A stretch of 64,000 bases of DNA from an uncultured Candidatus Melainabacteria bacterium (GTDB lineage Bacteria; Cyanobacteriota; Vampirovibrionia; Gastranaerophilales; Gastranaerophilaceae): positions 62,001-126,000 of the forward strand of contig CAKUUC010000001.1 of the NCBI GenBank assembly GCA_934692625.1. The letters run 5' to 3'. Of this stretch, positions 33,257 through 41,648 are shown piece after piece. The position numbers were made by a program, and so were the translations under genes. The notes beneath the pieces were generated by a model that was given only the letters and a program-made list of their open reading frames with translations, was not told the DNA's origin and ran no database searches. Each line of letters begins with the position of its first letter. Position 1 is the stretch's first letter.

Positions 33257-33303
33257 TCTGACTAGAAAATTAAATATGCAACTTTTTAAGTTTTCAGAAG
33301 GAC
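33257..33303. repeat. Truncated copy of the palindromic intergenic repeat
   Basis: CTAGAAAATTAAATATG followed by TTTTTAAGTTTTCAGAAGGAC matches the middle and right side of the 71-bp unit but lacks its left end. The next bases (AATAGTCATGCTGAACTG near 33328) resemble the other repeat modules. Confidence 0.6.
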
Positions 33304-33404
33304 AAGCGCTTCGCTATGTTTTCCAAATAGTCATGCTGAACTGTTAATCCTTCATTTTTATAGTAAAATATAGTAAGCAGGGATATTTAAAAGAGGAAAA
33401 AATA

Positions 33405-34244
33405 ATGTTAAGAGGACCATTTTTAGATAGAAGTTGGATGGCTCAAAATCCTGATTATACTTCATCAAATATTGTAATGCTCGGACTTCCGTTCGACGGA
33501 ACTGTTTCATATCGTTCAGGCTCGCGTTTTGCGCCGGAGCAAATAAGGCTTGCAAGTTGGGGATTGGAAGAATATTCACCAATCTTTGACAAAGAATTGG
33601 CTGATGTGAATTTTCATGATGCCGGTGATTTAGAGTTTCCGCTTGGCAATACTTATAAAACCCTTGATATTATTGAACAAAATGTTGCGGATATTTATAA
33701 TGACGGCAAAAAAGTTTTTGGTATCGGGGGAGAACACCTTGTTACATTGCCGGAAGTTAAGGCAGTGTTTGAACATTACAACGATTTAGCGGTGGTTCAT
33801 TTTGATGCTCACACAGACCTTAGAGAAGAATATTTGGGCGAAGAAATGTCACACAGTGCGGTAATTCGTCAAATTTCTAAGTTTGTAAAACCTGAAAATA
33901 TTAAGCAAATAGGTATTCGTTCCGGAATGAAGGAAGAATGGGAATTTATGCAAAAACACAATACTTTGTGTCATAAATATTCTGATATTGACTGTCTAAA
34001 GGGTAAACCGATTTTTGTAACGGTTGATTTAGATTGCCTTGATACTTCTATCATGCCTGGTACGGGCACTCCGGAAGTTGGCGGAATGTCTTTCAATGAA
34101 CTAGCCGGTTGGTTCAAGTATCTGAAAGATTTCAATATTGTTGGGGCAGATGTGGTTGAACTCGCTCCTGATTATGACACAAGTGGAGCATCAACCGCCG
34201 TTGCAACAAAAGTTATCCGTGAATTACTAATGATTATGGGGTAA
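33405..34244 (+). CDS. speB: Agmatinase/ureohydrolase family protein
   Basis: A 279-residue ureohydrolase, most likely agmatinase (agmatine to putrescine plus urea). The binuclear Mn2+ site is complete: GIGGEH (residues 106-111, H111), DAHTD (134-138) and VDLDCLD (D208, D210). The family usually places its substrate-binding residues near the MSHSAVIRQ segment, which is also present. Arginase or formimidoglutamase cannot be fully excluded, but the length and motif spacing favour the SpeB group. It is followed after 9 bases by ligA. Confidence 0.87.
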   Translation: MLRGPFLDRSWMAQNPDYTSSNIVMLGLPFDGTVSYRSGSRFAPEQIRLASWGLEEYSPIFDKELADVNFHDAGDLEFPLGNTYKTLDIIEQNVADIYNDGKKVFGIGGEHLVTLPEVKAVFEHYNDLAVVHFDAHTDLREEYLGEEMSHSAVIRQISKFVKPENIKQIGIRSGMKEEWEFMQKHNTLCHKYSDIDCLKGKPIFVTVDLDCLDTSIMPGTGTPEVGGMSFNELAGWFKYLKDFNIVGADVVELAPDYDTSGASTAVATKVIRELLMIMG

Positions 34245-34253
34245 ATTTGACCT

Positions 34254-36305
34254 ATGGAAAATAATGGACAGTTAAGTTTGAATTTGGGTGCTTCTCTTGA
34301 TAAAAATCTTGAGCAGGCAAATGACAGTGTAGAAAAACGTGTTCAATTTTTAAAAGATGAGATTAACAAAAGTAATCATAGTTATTATGTTGACGAGAAT
34401 CCATATTTAAGCGACTTTGAGTATGATAAACTTTTTGCGGAGTTAAAAGCGCTTGAGGCAGAATATCCGAGTTTGAAAACTCCTGATAGTCCTACAATGC
34501 GAGTAGGTTCGATTAGTGAAAAATTCTTTCCGCATAAGCACAAATACAGACTTTACAGTTTGGATAATACTTATAATGCAGAAGAACTTCGTACTTGGTA
34601 TGAGCGTGTTTGTAAAGAGTATAATCAGGAATTGGAACTTGTTTGCGAACTCAAGATTGATGGGTTGGCAATTGCTTTGACTTATGTTGATGGGCTTTTT
34701 ACGCTTGGTGTGACCCGTGGCGATGGTGTGACTGGTGAAAATATTACTCAAAATCTTAAAACTATCAAGGCTGTTCCGTTGAAACTTTTTGAGCCTAAAA
34801 ATCTTGAGGTGCGTGGTGAAATTTATATGCCGAAAACCTCGTTTGAAAAATTAAATGCAGAAGCATTGGAAAAAGGTGAAAAAGTTTTTGCAAATCCCAG
34901 AAATGCCGCAAGTGGTTCATTAAGACAGTTAGATAGTACTATTACCGCAAAACGTGACTTGTCAATGTTTACTTATACCGGAATATTTGAAGATACTGAT
35001 GATAAAAGTATCAAAACTCACTATGAAGGTATGCAAACTCTGAAAAAACTTGGTTTTAAAGTTAATCCGAATATAAGACTTGTGAAAAATATTCAAGGTG
35101 CAATTGATTATTGTAATGAATGGGCGACTAAGCGTTTTGAATTGAATTATGCGACAGACGGTGTGGTAATCAAAGTTAATAATTTGGCTATACAAAAGGA
35201 TTTAGGTTTTACTGCTCGTGCTCCAAAATGGGCTACAGCGTTCAAATTCCCGCCCGAAGAAGTTGCAACAAAACTCCTTGATATAGAGTTAAATACGGGT
35301 AAATCCGGTGTGGTTACTCCTGTTGCTGTTTTAGAGCCTGTATCGTTGGCGGGTAGTGTTGTATCTCGAGCAAGTTTACACAATTTTGATGAAATAAAAC
35401 GTCTTGATGTTCGAATTGGTGATACTGTTTTGATAAAAAAAGCGGCAGAAATTATTCCAAAGGTTGTGAAAGTAATTAGAAATGCGACAAATCACGACGA
35501 ATTGCCTGAATATACAGCGCCTAAAACTTGTCCTGCTTGCAATGCTCCATTAATTGAGCGTGAAGGTGAAGTTGGTTTGTATTGTTCTAATAAAAATTGT
35601 CCGCAAGTTATGAAAGCAAAAATTGAATATTGGGCAAGTAAAGAAGCGATGGATATTGATTTTGTCGGACCCTCTTTGATTGCTCAATTATATTCAAGAC
35701 AATTGATATCTTCTCCAATTGACTTGTATAGATTGACTTTAGACGATTTATTGACTTTGGATTTAGTCAAAGAAAAATCTGCAAATAATATTTATTCGTC
35801 AATTCAGGAAAGTAGAAAAAGACCATTAAATCGCGTATTAACGGCGCTTGGTATCAGGCATGTCGGCAAAGAAACTGCAGAGATTTTAGTTGGTGTTTTT
35901 CCTTCTTTTGAATCGTTGAAAAATGCAACTTTTGACGATTTATGCAACATTGATGGCATTGGCGATATTATTGCAAAGTCAGTTTTTGATTTCTTTCATA
36001 GTGAAGATGGTTTAAAAGTTGTCGATGAATTAATAAATCTTGGCATAAATCCTAAAGCAGAAGTTAAAATAAAAACTGATAAACTTGCAGGAAAAACATT
36101 TGTTTTAACCGGAACTTTGTCTACAATGACACGTGATGAAGCCTCTGAAATTATTAAATCTCATGGCGGAAAAACTTCATCGTCTGTTTCTAAAAAAACT
36201 TCGTATGTTTTGGCGGGAGAAAATGCCGGTTCAAAATTGGACAAAGCTCAAAATTTAGGTGTTATAATATTGACAGAAAATGATTTTCTTGAAATGATAA
36301 AGTAG
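34254..36305 (+). CDS. ligA: NAD-dependent DNA ligase
   Basis: It seals nicks in replication and repair using NAD+. The 683 residues contain, in order, the NAD-binding Ia region (NHSYYVDENPYLSDFEYDKL), the adenylation motif CELKIDGLAI with K134, the OB fold, a Cys4 zinc finger (CPACNAPL ... CSNKNCP), helix-hairpin-helix repeats (FDDLCNIDGIGDIIAKSV) and a C-terminal BRCT domain (KLAGKTFVLTGTL). All parts are intact. It is probably cotranscribed with speB. Confidence 0.97.
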   Translation: MENNGQLSLNLGASLDKNLEQANDSVEKRVQFLKDEINKSNHSYYVDENPYLSDFEYDKLFAELKALEAEYPSLKTPDSPTMRVGSISEKFFPHKHKYRLYSLDNTYNAEELRTWYERVCKEYNQELELVCELKIDGLAIALTYVDGLFTLGVTRGDGVTGENITQNLKTIKAVPLKLFEPKNLEVRGEIYMPKTSFEKLNAEALEKGEKVFANPRNAASGSLRQLDSTITAKRDLSMFTYTGIFEDTDDKSIKTHYEGMQTLKKLGFKVNPNIRLVKNIQGAIDYCNEWATKRFELNYATDGVVIKVNNLAIQKDLGFTARAPKWATAFKFPPEEVATKLLDIELNTGKSGVVTPVAVLEPVSLAGSVVSRASLHNFDEIKRLDVRIGDTVLIKKAAEIIPKVVKVIRNATNHDELPEYTAPKTCPACNAPLIEREGEVGLYCSNKNCPQVMKAKIEYWASKEAMDIDFVGPSLIAQLYSRQLISSPIDLYRLTLDDLLTLDLVKEKSANNIYSSIQESRKRPLNRVLTALGIRHVGKETAEILVGVFPSFESLKNATFDDLCNIDGIGDIIAKSVFDFFHSEDGLKVVDELINLGINPKAEVKIKTDKLAGKTFVLTGTLSTMTRDEASEIIKSHGGKTSSSVSKKTSYVLAGENAGSKLDKAQNLGVIILTENDFLEMIK

Positions 36306-36328
36306 ATTATAAAGGATTAGAGTTAATT

Positions 36329-36805
36329 ATGAAAATAGTTCAAATTGATGGTATAAAAGGATTGATTACTGCAGGAATAGTTTGTATTTGTTCGTTTGCC
36401 GGATTTGTTCTTTTCCCAGGGTATGTTGGTATGTCACTATGGAACAAATATTTGGCACAGGCATATATGTTTCCGACTTTGTCTTTATTCCAAGGAATTT
36501 TGTTGTGGGCAATTCTTGTGATTTCCTATTTTATACTTGATAAAAAAGGATTTGCGTTGTCATTTAGAAATACTCCTGAATTAAGTGATGATGAGCTTAA
36601 TTCTATTTTGCGTACTGCAAGAATGAATTCTAAAATGAATATGTTAAACAAAGTTATTACAAAATCAGATAAGTTTGTGAAATCTGTTGATGAGCCTAAA
36701 AAGCCTATGGCAATGAAAAAGGAAGACTCTTTTATTTCTGCTCCGATAAAATCTGTAGATAAAGAAGAGTCAAATTCAGAAAATAATATATCAAAAGTGA
36801 AGTAA
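36329..36805 (+). CDS. Unknown membrane protein (158 aa)
   Basis: Not recognised. Two hydrophobic segments (about residues 10-32 and 50-72) make a hairpin with a short loop, and a charged cytosolic tail of about 80 residues contains LSDDELNSILRTARMNSKMN. There is no signal peptidase site. It follows ligA by 23 bases and precedes the SIMPL gene by 10 bases, so it is probably cotranscribed with both. Confidence 0.6.
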   Translation: MKIVQIDGIKGLITAGIVCICSFAGFVLFPGYVGMSLWNKYLAQAYMFPTLSLFQGILLWAILVISYFILDKKGFALSFRNTPELSDDELNSILRTARMNSKMNMLNKVITKSDKFVKSVDEPKKPMAMKKEDSFISAPIKSVDKEESNSENNISKVK

Positions 36806-36815
36806 TGGAGGTATT

Positions 36816-37562
36816 ATGTCAGGTAAAAATCTATTTTTAGTTTGTTTAGGTTTATTTATTGGTGCGTTAATTTTGGTTCCGGTAAATGCCGTTTCTAATT
36901 CTGAGTCTGAAAGAGGTTCAGTGAATGCTTCTTACACCTCTGAAAAAGAAGTTTCACCGGATACTGCTGAAGTTTCTATTGCCGTAAAAACCGAAAATTC
37001 ACGCTCTTTATCAACAGCGATTGTTCAAAATAAAGAAATTTCAGATAAAGTTTATTCTTATTTGAAAGGTGTAATAAATACTGCAAACGGCGATTATTTA
37101 AAAACATCTAATTTTTCTGCAAGTCCTGAATATACATACACTAGCGGCAAGAGAATTTTGGATAAGTATCAGGTTTCAAATAATATAATTGTTCATACCA
37201 AAGATATTAGCAAAATCTCTGATATGATTGACAAATCTTTAGCGTTGGGTGCAACAAATGTTGATAGTTTGAATTTTAGTTTATCAGACAAAGATACCGT
37301 TTGTTCAAATCTGTTAAAAGAAGCAACATCAAAAGCAAAATCAAGAGCCGAACTTGTTGCAAGTGCTGCCGGTTCATCAATTACTGGCATTAAATCATTG
37401 AGTACTTCTTGTAGTGAAAACAGAAGTTATGCAAGACCAATGTATTATGCAAATAAAATGGCAACAATGGAAGCCTCAGATGCAGTTGGGGCAGCACCAA
37501 ATATTGAAGCCGGTGTGATAAAGGTTTATGCAACAGTAAATGCGGATTTCTTCTTGAAGTAA
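36816..37562 (+). CDS. SIMPL domain (DUF541) exported protein
   Basis: A 248-residue exported protein with an N-terminal hydrophobic segment and a SIMPL/DUF541 domain. The typical start is VSPDTAEVSIAVKTENSRSLSTAI, followed by VSNNIIVHTKDISKISDMIDKSLALGATNV and KAKSRAELVASAAGSSI. Such proteins (YggE-like) occur in the periplasm or at the membrane, and their biochemical role is poorly known. A strong GGAGG ribosome binding site precedes the ATG. A terminator follows. Confidence 0.88.
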   Translation: MSGKNLFLVCLGLFIGALILVPVNAVSNSESERGSVNASYTSEKEVSPDTAEVSIAVKTENSRSLSTAIVQNKEISDKVYSYLKGVINTANGDYLKTSNFSASPEYTYTSGKRILDKYQVSNNIIVHTKDISKISDMIDKSLALGATNVDSLNFSLSDKDTVCSNLLKEATSKAKSRAELVASAAGSSITGIKSLSTSCSENRSYARPMYYANKMATMEASDAVGAAPNIEAGVIKVYATVNADFFLK

Positions 37563-37601
37563 ATAGGTAAAATGTAATTTATAAAATTTATTTTCAGATA
37601 G

Positions 37602-37635
37602 AAAAAACTCCGAATATTTAATTCGGAGTTTTTTT
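37602..37635. terminator. Bidirectional intrinsic terminator
   Basis: A 14-bp perfect stem AAAAAACTCCGAAT / ATTCGGAGTTTTTT with a 5-base loop between convergent genes. Confidence 0.9.
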
Positions 37636-37651
37636 ATGTTTGTTTTATTTT

Positions 37652-37903
37652 TTAGTAAACTCTTTTACCTTCATGCAACCAAGGTGCTGCTTCTAAGTCA
37701 TCAATGTTATATTTTAACAAAAAGTCACTACCTGAAGTTGGGTATGCTTGGTTATTATTGGTTCTAACAGCAGTTGAACCTTTTTTGACTGTTGCTGTTG
37801 TCTTTTGTGCAGGCTTTTTAGTTACATTTGAAGTTGTAGCAGCAAATGCTTGAGTACCAATTAAGCCAATAATTAGAGTTAAAACAATTACAGATTTTTT
37901 CAT
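37652..37903 (-). CDS. Small exported protein of unknown function (83 aa)
   Basis: A cleavable signal peptide is clear: MKKSVIVLTLIIGLIGTQAFA, with an AFA-A cleavage site near residue 21. The mature part of about 62 residues is Thr/Lys-rich at first and ends with LLKYNIDDLEAAPWLHEGKRVY. There is no cysteine or lipobox. It is probably periplasmic. No family was recognised. It may be cotranscribed with apt, which lies 25 bases upstream on the same strand. Confidence 0.6.
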   Translation of the reverse strand: MKKSVIVLTLIIGLIGTQAFAATTSNVTKKPAQKTTATVKKGSTAVRTNNNQAYPTSGSDFLLKYNIDDLEAAPWLHEGKRVY

Positions 37904-37928
37904 TTTTATTCTCCAATATACTATTCAA

Positions 37929-38465
37929 TTAGTATTTTAACATAGAAACTATTTTTCCGCAATCATTCAATTTATCTATTCCTTTAAGGTCGCATAATTC
38001 AATTAAAAATGCTGCACCAACTAAATTTCCACCTGCTTTTCTTACCAAATTGCAAGCCGCTTTTGCTGTGCCGCCTGTTGCCAACAAATCATCAACGACC
38101 AATACGTTAGCACCTTTTTCAAAAGAATCTGCGTGAATTTCAATAGTGTTTGAACCGTATTCCAAATCATAATCTTCTTTGATTGTTTCTGCAGGTAATT
38201 TGTTAGGTTTTCTAACCGGAATAAATCCGCAATTCATTTTGTAAGCCATTGGCATTCCGAAAATAAAACCTCTACTTTCAATACCTGCGATATAATCAAC
38301 TTTTATGTCTTTGTATTGATCGCAAAGATAGTCAACCATAAATTTTAGTGTTTCGGCATCTCTTAACCCTGTTGTAATATCTCTAAAGATAATACCTTCT
38401 TTTGGGAAATCTTTTACTGCTCTGATTTTATTTTTTACATCTTCAATAGATAATGTTTTAGTCAT
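37929..38465 (-). CDS. apt: Adenine phosphoribosyltransferase
   Basis: Purine salvage: adenine plus PRPP gives AMP. The 178 residues include FPKEGIIFRDITTGLRDAE, the GIESRGFIFGMPMAY segment and the PRPP-binding motif VLVVDDLLATGGTAKAA. It follows a glycosyltransferase gene by 14 bases. mtnP in this window releases adenine, which this enzyme could recover. Confidence 0.96.
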   Translation of the reverse strand: MTKTLSIEDVKNKIRAVKDFPKEGIIFRDITTGLRDAETLKFMVDYLCDQYKDIKVDYIAGIESRGFIFGMPMAYKMNCGFIPVRKPNKLPAETIKEDYDLEYGSNTIEIHADSFEKGANVLVVDDLLATGGTAKAACNLVRKAGGNLVGAAFLIELCDLKGIDKLNDCGKIVSMLKY

Positions 38466-38479
38466 TTTTTTCTCCTATT

Positions 38480-39850
38480 CTATCTGGCTATAAGTAATCT
38501 CTTTAATTCTTCTTTTGCTTTTCTTATTTTTTCTTTGGCTTTTTGAATTGCATGTTCGTGCTGAATCAGACCGTGTGCGGTTTTACCCCAATTCATATCT
38601 TTTTTCAAGAATAAAATCTTCGTCCCGATGAACAACACAAGTGGGAACCAAATTGCTAATAAATAAATTGATGTATAAATCGATTGAACGAATGCTTCCA
38701 TTCTCGGCATATTGTCGTATCTTCTCAAACTGTATCTGCAAGCCATCATAAATCCCAGTCCAATAATACAACCCATAATTATAGATGACATCAATATGTG
38801 TGGCGGAGCATCTTTTAAGACGATTTTGCAAAGCAAAATTCCGATTTCAATAATAAACCAAGCCGGCATTATGAATTCTGAAATGTATGCTATCATGTCT
38901 ACTCTTACTCGCATTGACATTTTTTTTGAAGTCAAAATATCCCAGAAATATTCCAAATATCTACGAATTGTACCTTCAAGCCATCTTCTTCTTTGTTTGT
39001 ATAACGGGAAAAGGTACATAATTCCTTCTTCATAAACGGCAGTATTTGCACAAAATCTGATATCCCAACCTTTTATGTGTAATCTCGTTGACATATCAAG
39101 GTCATCAGTGATTGTGTAATTATTCCAACCGCCAATATCTTCAAGTGCCGTTCTTTTTATGAGTTCACCGTTTCCTCTTAATTCCACAGCGCCTTTAACG
39201 GAATCTCTTCCTACTTGGAAGTGGGTATCCATTGTCATCTCGTTATTTTGACATTTTGTGAGTAAGTTTATATCTTTGTTTCTTACAATTTTTCTTGCTT
39301 GGACCGCACCGACATCTTTTGGTTCAAGTTCATAAACCAAATTAGTCAAGAAATCCGGTTCCATTGTTGCATCAGCATCAAATACCAAAATTGCTTCACC
39401 TTTGGCAAATTTTAATGCATCGTTTAGAACTGCAGATTTCCCAGGAAAAGCATCTTTTGGACGAATAAAAGCGATTACTTTATTCGGGTGTAATTCTTCC
39501 ATTTTCTTTAGTACAAGAGCCGTATTATCAGTACTTCTGTCGTCAATTGCAATAATTTCAAAATTTGGATAATCTAATTTCAAGACCGTATTAATTGTGT
39601 TTTCAATTACGGTTTCTTCATTATGTGAAGGTATCATAATACTTACAAACGGTTTGTAGTTATCATTGCGTTCGTGTGGCTTTTTTTGTTCGCTTCTTTG
39701 CTTTATTTTATATGCAATATTTGTGGCAAGTGCATACGCTGACATTAAGCAAACTAATATTGCTAAGCCCCAAGTTGTGTAGCTTTGAAATATGTAAATA
39801 AAAAGTGTAAGTCCGATAACTATCAGTAATAATAATATTCGCTCTTTCAT
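38480..39850 (-). CDS. Membrane glycosyltransferase family 2, processive type
   Basis: A 456-residue GT2 enzyme with two N-terminal helices, a cytosolic catalytic domain and three or four C-terminal helices. Catalytic motifs are IAIDDRSTDNT, VFDADATMEPDF (DxD), ITDDLDMS and QRRRWLEGTIRR (Q/RxxRW). This layout matches processive synthases such as those for poly-N-acetylglucosamine or cellulose, or N-acetylglucosaminyl-type polymerases. No deacetylase, export or PilZ partner lies nearby, so the polymer is unknown. It is upstream of apt on the same strand. Confidence 0.87.
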   Translation of the reverse strand: MKERILLLLIVIGLTLFIYIFQSYTTWGLAILVCLMSAYALATNIAYKIKQRSEQKKPHERNDNYKPFVSIMIPSHNEETVIENTINTVLKLDYPNFEIIAIDDRSTDNTALVLKKMEELHPNKVIAFIRPKDAFPGKSAVLNDALKFAKGEAILVFDADATMEPDFLTNLVYELEPKDVGAVQARKIVRNKDINLLTKCQNNEMTMDTHFQVGRDSVKGAVELRGNGELIKRTALEDIGGWNNYTITDDLDMSTRLHIKGWDIRFCANTAVYEEGIMYLFPLYKQRRRWLEGTIRRYLEYFWDILTSKKMSMRVRVDMIAYISEFIMPAWFIIEIGILLCKIVLKDAPPHILMSSIIMGCIIGLGFMMACRYSLRRYDNMPRMEAFVQSIYTSIYLLAIWFPLVLFIGTKILFLKKDMNWGKTAHGLIQHEHAIQKAKEKIRKAKEELKRLLIAR

Positions 39851-39931
39851 ACTTTCCCCATTCGAGTCCTTTACTATTTTATCAAAAAAGTATCAAAATA
39901 CGCTATATTATAAACAAATTGAAACATTCAA

Positions 39932-41131
39932 TTATTTAATTTTTACTTTTGGGATAACTGACATTCCTGGGACAATGTTGTAGTTTGAGTAATCTTCATC
40001 AAATACGATTTTTACTGGTATTCTTTGAACAATTTTTACATAACTACCGACAGCGTTTTCAGGTGGAAATAGGCTTGATTTAGCGCCGGTTGCTCTTTGA
40101 ATACTGTCAACATGTGCTTTGAATTTTTTTCCTGGGTATGTGTCGATTGATACCGTAACTTTTTGACCTTTGTGCATATTAGTTAATTGGTTTTCTTTAA
40201 AGTTTGCAACAATCCACATTTGTTGCGGTACAACGGCAAATAATGGTTGTCCGATTTGTACATAATTACCTTGTTCAACAGTTCTTGAAGATATTAAACC
40301 ATCAGATGGGGCATAAATTTTCGTATAACTTAAATTTAATTCAGCCTGTTCAACTTCTGCTTGAAGTCGTTTAATTTCAGCTTGAACGCTTTCACCTTTT
40401 GCAATTGTTGATTTTAATTCAGATTTCATAGCATTTGCACGGTTATTGCTTGATTGAAAATTAGATGTTGAAACTTCTAATTCTTTTGAACTTCTGTCGT
40501 AATCTTGTTTTGAAACAACTCCGGTTTTGTACATGTCGTTGTATCTTTTGTAATCTTTTTGTGCAAAGTCTAATTTTGATTTTGCGCTAGAAGTATCATC
40601 AACCGCTTGACTTACATTGGATTCATTTTTTGTAATATCATGGTCTGTGATTTTTAATTTTGCTTCTGCTTCGGCAAGTTTAGCCTTTGCTTGGTCAAGT
40701 GCTACTCTGTAGTCATTTGGGTCGATTTCTAATAGCAATTCGCCCTTTTTGACAGGTTGGTTATCATCAATTAATAAGTTTGTGACAGGTCCTGAAACAC
40801 GTGGAGCAATTGAAATTATTCTACCTTCAACAAAAGCGTCGTCTGTTGATTGGTAGTGTGTTGACATAATTGCTGCGTAAATTCCGAAAAATAGCATAAA
40901 TACTGCTGCTATTGATGGAATAATAACACGTTTTTTCATATATTTAGGACGTCTTTTTTTTAGTTTTTCTTTCGCAAGTTTTTCAAATCTCTTTTTTCTA
41001 TCTTTATTCGACGTCGGAAATTTTGGAGCGCCATTTGTATTTTTATCGTTTGTCTTTTTTACATTACTTGGGGTGTTATTGTTTACATTTGATTGTGGAG
41101 TATTTCCTTTTGCTATTTTTTTATCGGTCAT
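39932..41131 (-). CDS. HlyD/EmrA family efflux adaptor protein
   Basis: A 399-residue membrane fusion protein. A cytosolic Lys/Asn-rich N-terminus (about 65 residues, unusually long) precedes one membrane helix (about 68-88). A lipoyl-like half (SIAPRVSGPVTNLLIDDNQPVKKGELL), a long coiled-coil hairpin (about 130-240) and a beta-barrel part with LSYTKIYAPSDGLISSRTVEQGNYVQIGQPLFAVV follow. It would link an inner-membrane transporter to a TolC channel. marR lies immediately upstream and tolC diverges from it. No EmrB/MFS gene is present. Confidence 0.9.
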   Translation of the reverse strand: MTDKKIAKGNTPQSNVNNNTPSNVKKTNDKNTNGAPKFPTSNKDRKKRFEKLAKEKLKKRRPKYMKKRVIIPSIAAVFMLFFGIYAAIMSTHYQSTDDAFVEGRIISIAPRVSGPVTNLLIDDNQPVKKGELLLEIDPNDYRVALDQAKAKLAEAEAKLKITDHDITKNESNVSQAVDDTSSAKSKLDFAQKDYKRYNDMYKTGVVSKQDYDRSSKELEVSTSNFQSSNNRANAMKSELKSTIAKGESVQAEIKRLQAEVEQAELNLSYTKIYAPSDGLISSRTVEQGNYVQIGQPLFAVVPQQMWIVANFKENQLTNMHKGQKVTVSIDTYPGKKFKAHVDSIQRATGAKSSLFPPENAVGSYVKIVQRIPVKIVFDEDYSNYNIVPGMSVIPKVKIK

Positions 41132-41142
41132 ATTTACCTCTT

Positions 41143-41601
41143 TTACATTTGTATATTTACATTTGCTACTAAATTTTGTTTAATTTTTGATAAAACATTT
41201 TCACACATTAATAACTCGTCTTCAGTAATATTAGATAATACATCATTCCAAACTTGTGTTATTATCGGTAAAATTTCTTTATAAATTTTTATTCCTTGTT
41301 CAGTAATTTTTATCTTAAAGATTTTTCTACCGTTTACGTCAGGAGTTTTGGTGACGTATCCATGTCCTTCTAAAATAGTGATTATTCGAGAAATATTAGG
41401 TCTGTCTTTCAATGTCAGAGCAGACAATTGGCGTTGGTATAATTCTTCATTTTCGTACAAAACTTCAAGTACAGTAAATTGTTCCGGCGTTATTTGAAAT
41501 TTGTGTGCGGTAAATGTTTGAACTGCCAGCATTTTGGACAAATTTCCGACTCCTGAGAGTTTCGGACCTATTTTTTGGTTAAATAAATCTTTATTGTGCA
41601 T
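41143..41601 (-). CDS. MarR family transcriptional regulator
   Basis: A 152-residue dimeric winged-helix repressor. The DNA-binding core is ITPEQFTVLEVLYENEELYQRQLSALTLKDRPNISRIITILEGHGYVTK, with the beta wing in PDVNGRKIFKIKITEQG. It sits between the adaptor (11 bases downstream, probably cotranscribed) and the divergent tolC gene. The intergenic palindrome at 41615-41630 is the likely operator, so it probably regulates both the efflux genes and itself. The ligand is unknown. Confidence 0.92.
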   Translation of the reverse strand: MHNKDLFNQKIGPKLSGVGNLSKMLAVQTFTAHKFQITPEQFTVLEVLYENEELYQRQLSALTLKDRPNISRIITILEGHGYVTKTPDVNGRKIFKIKITEQGIKIYKEILPIITQVWNDVLSNITEDELLMCENVLSKIKQNLVANVNIQM

Positions 41602-41614
41602 GTTTTTCTCTTTG

Positions 41615-41630
41615 TGTTATTATGATAACA
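41615..41630. promoter_or_regulatory. Palindromic operator between marR and tolC
   Basis: TGTTAT and ATAACA form perfect 6-bp arms around TATG, centred in the 47-base divergent intergenic region. A MarR dimer commonly binds such a site and would repress both directions. Confidence 0.65.
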
Positions 41631-41648
41631 TAAGGAAATAAAAAAAGT

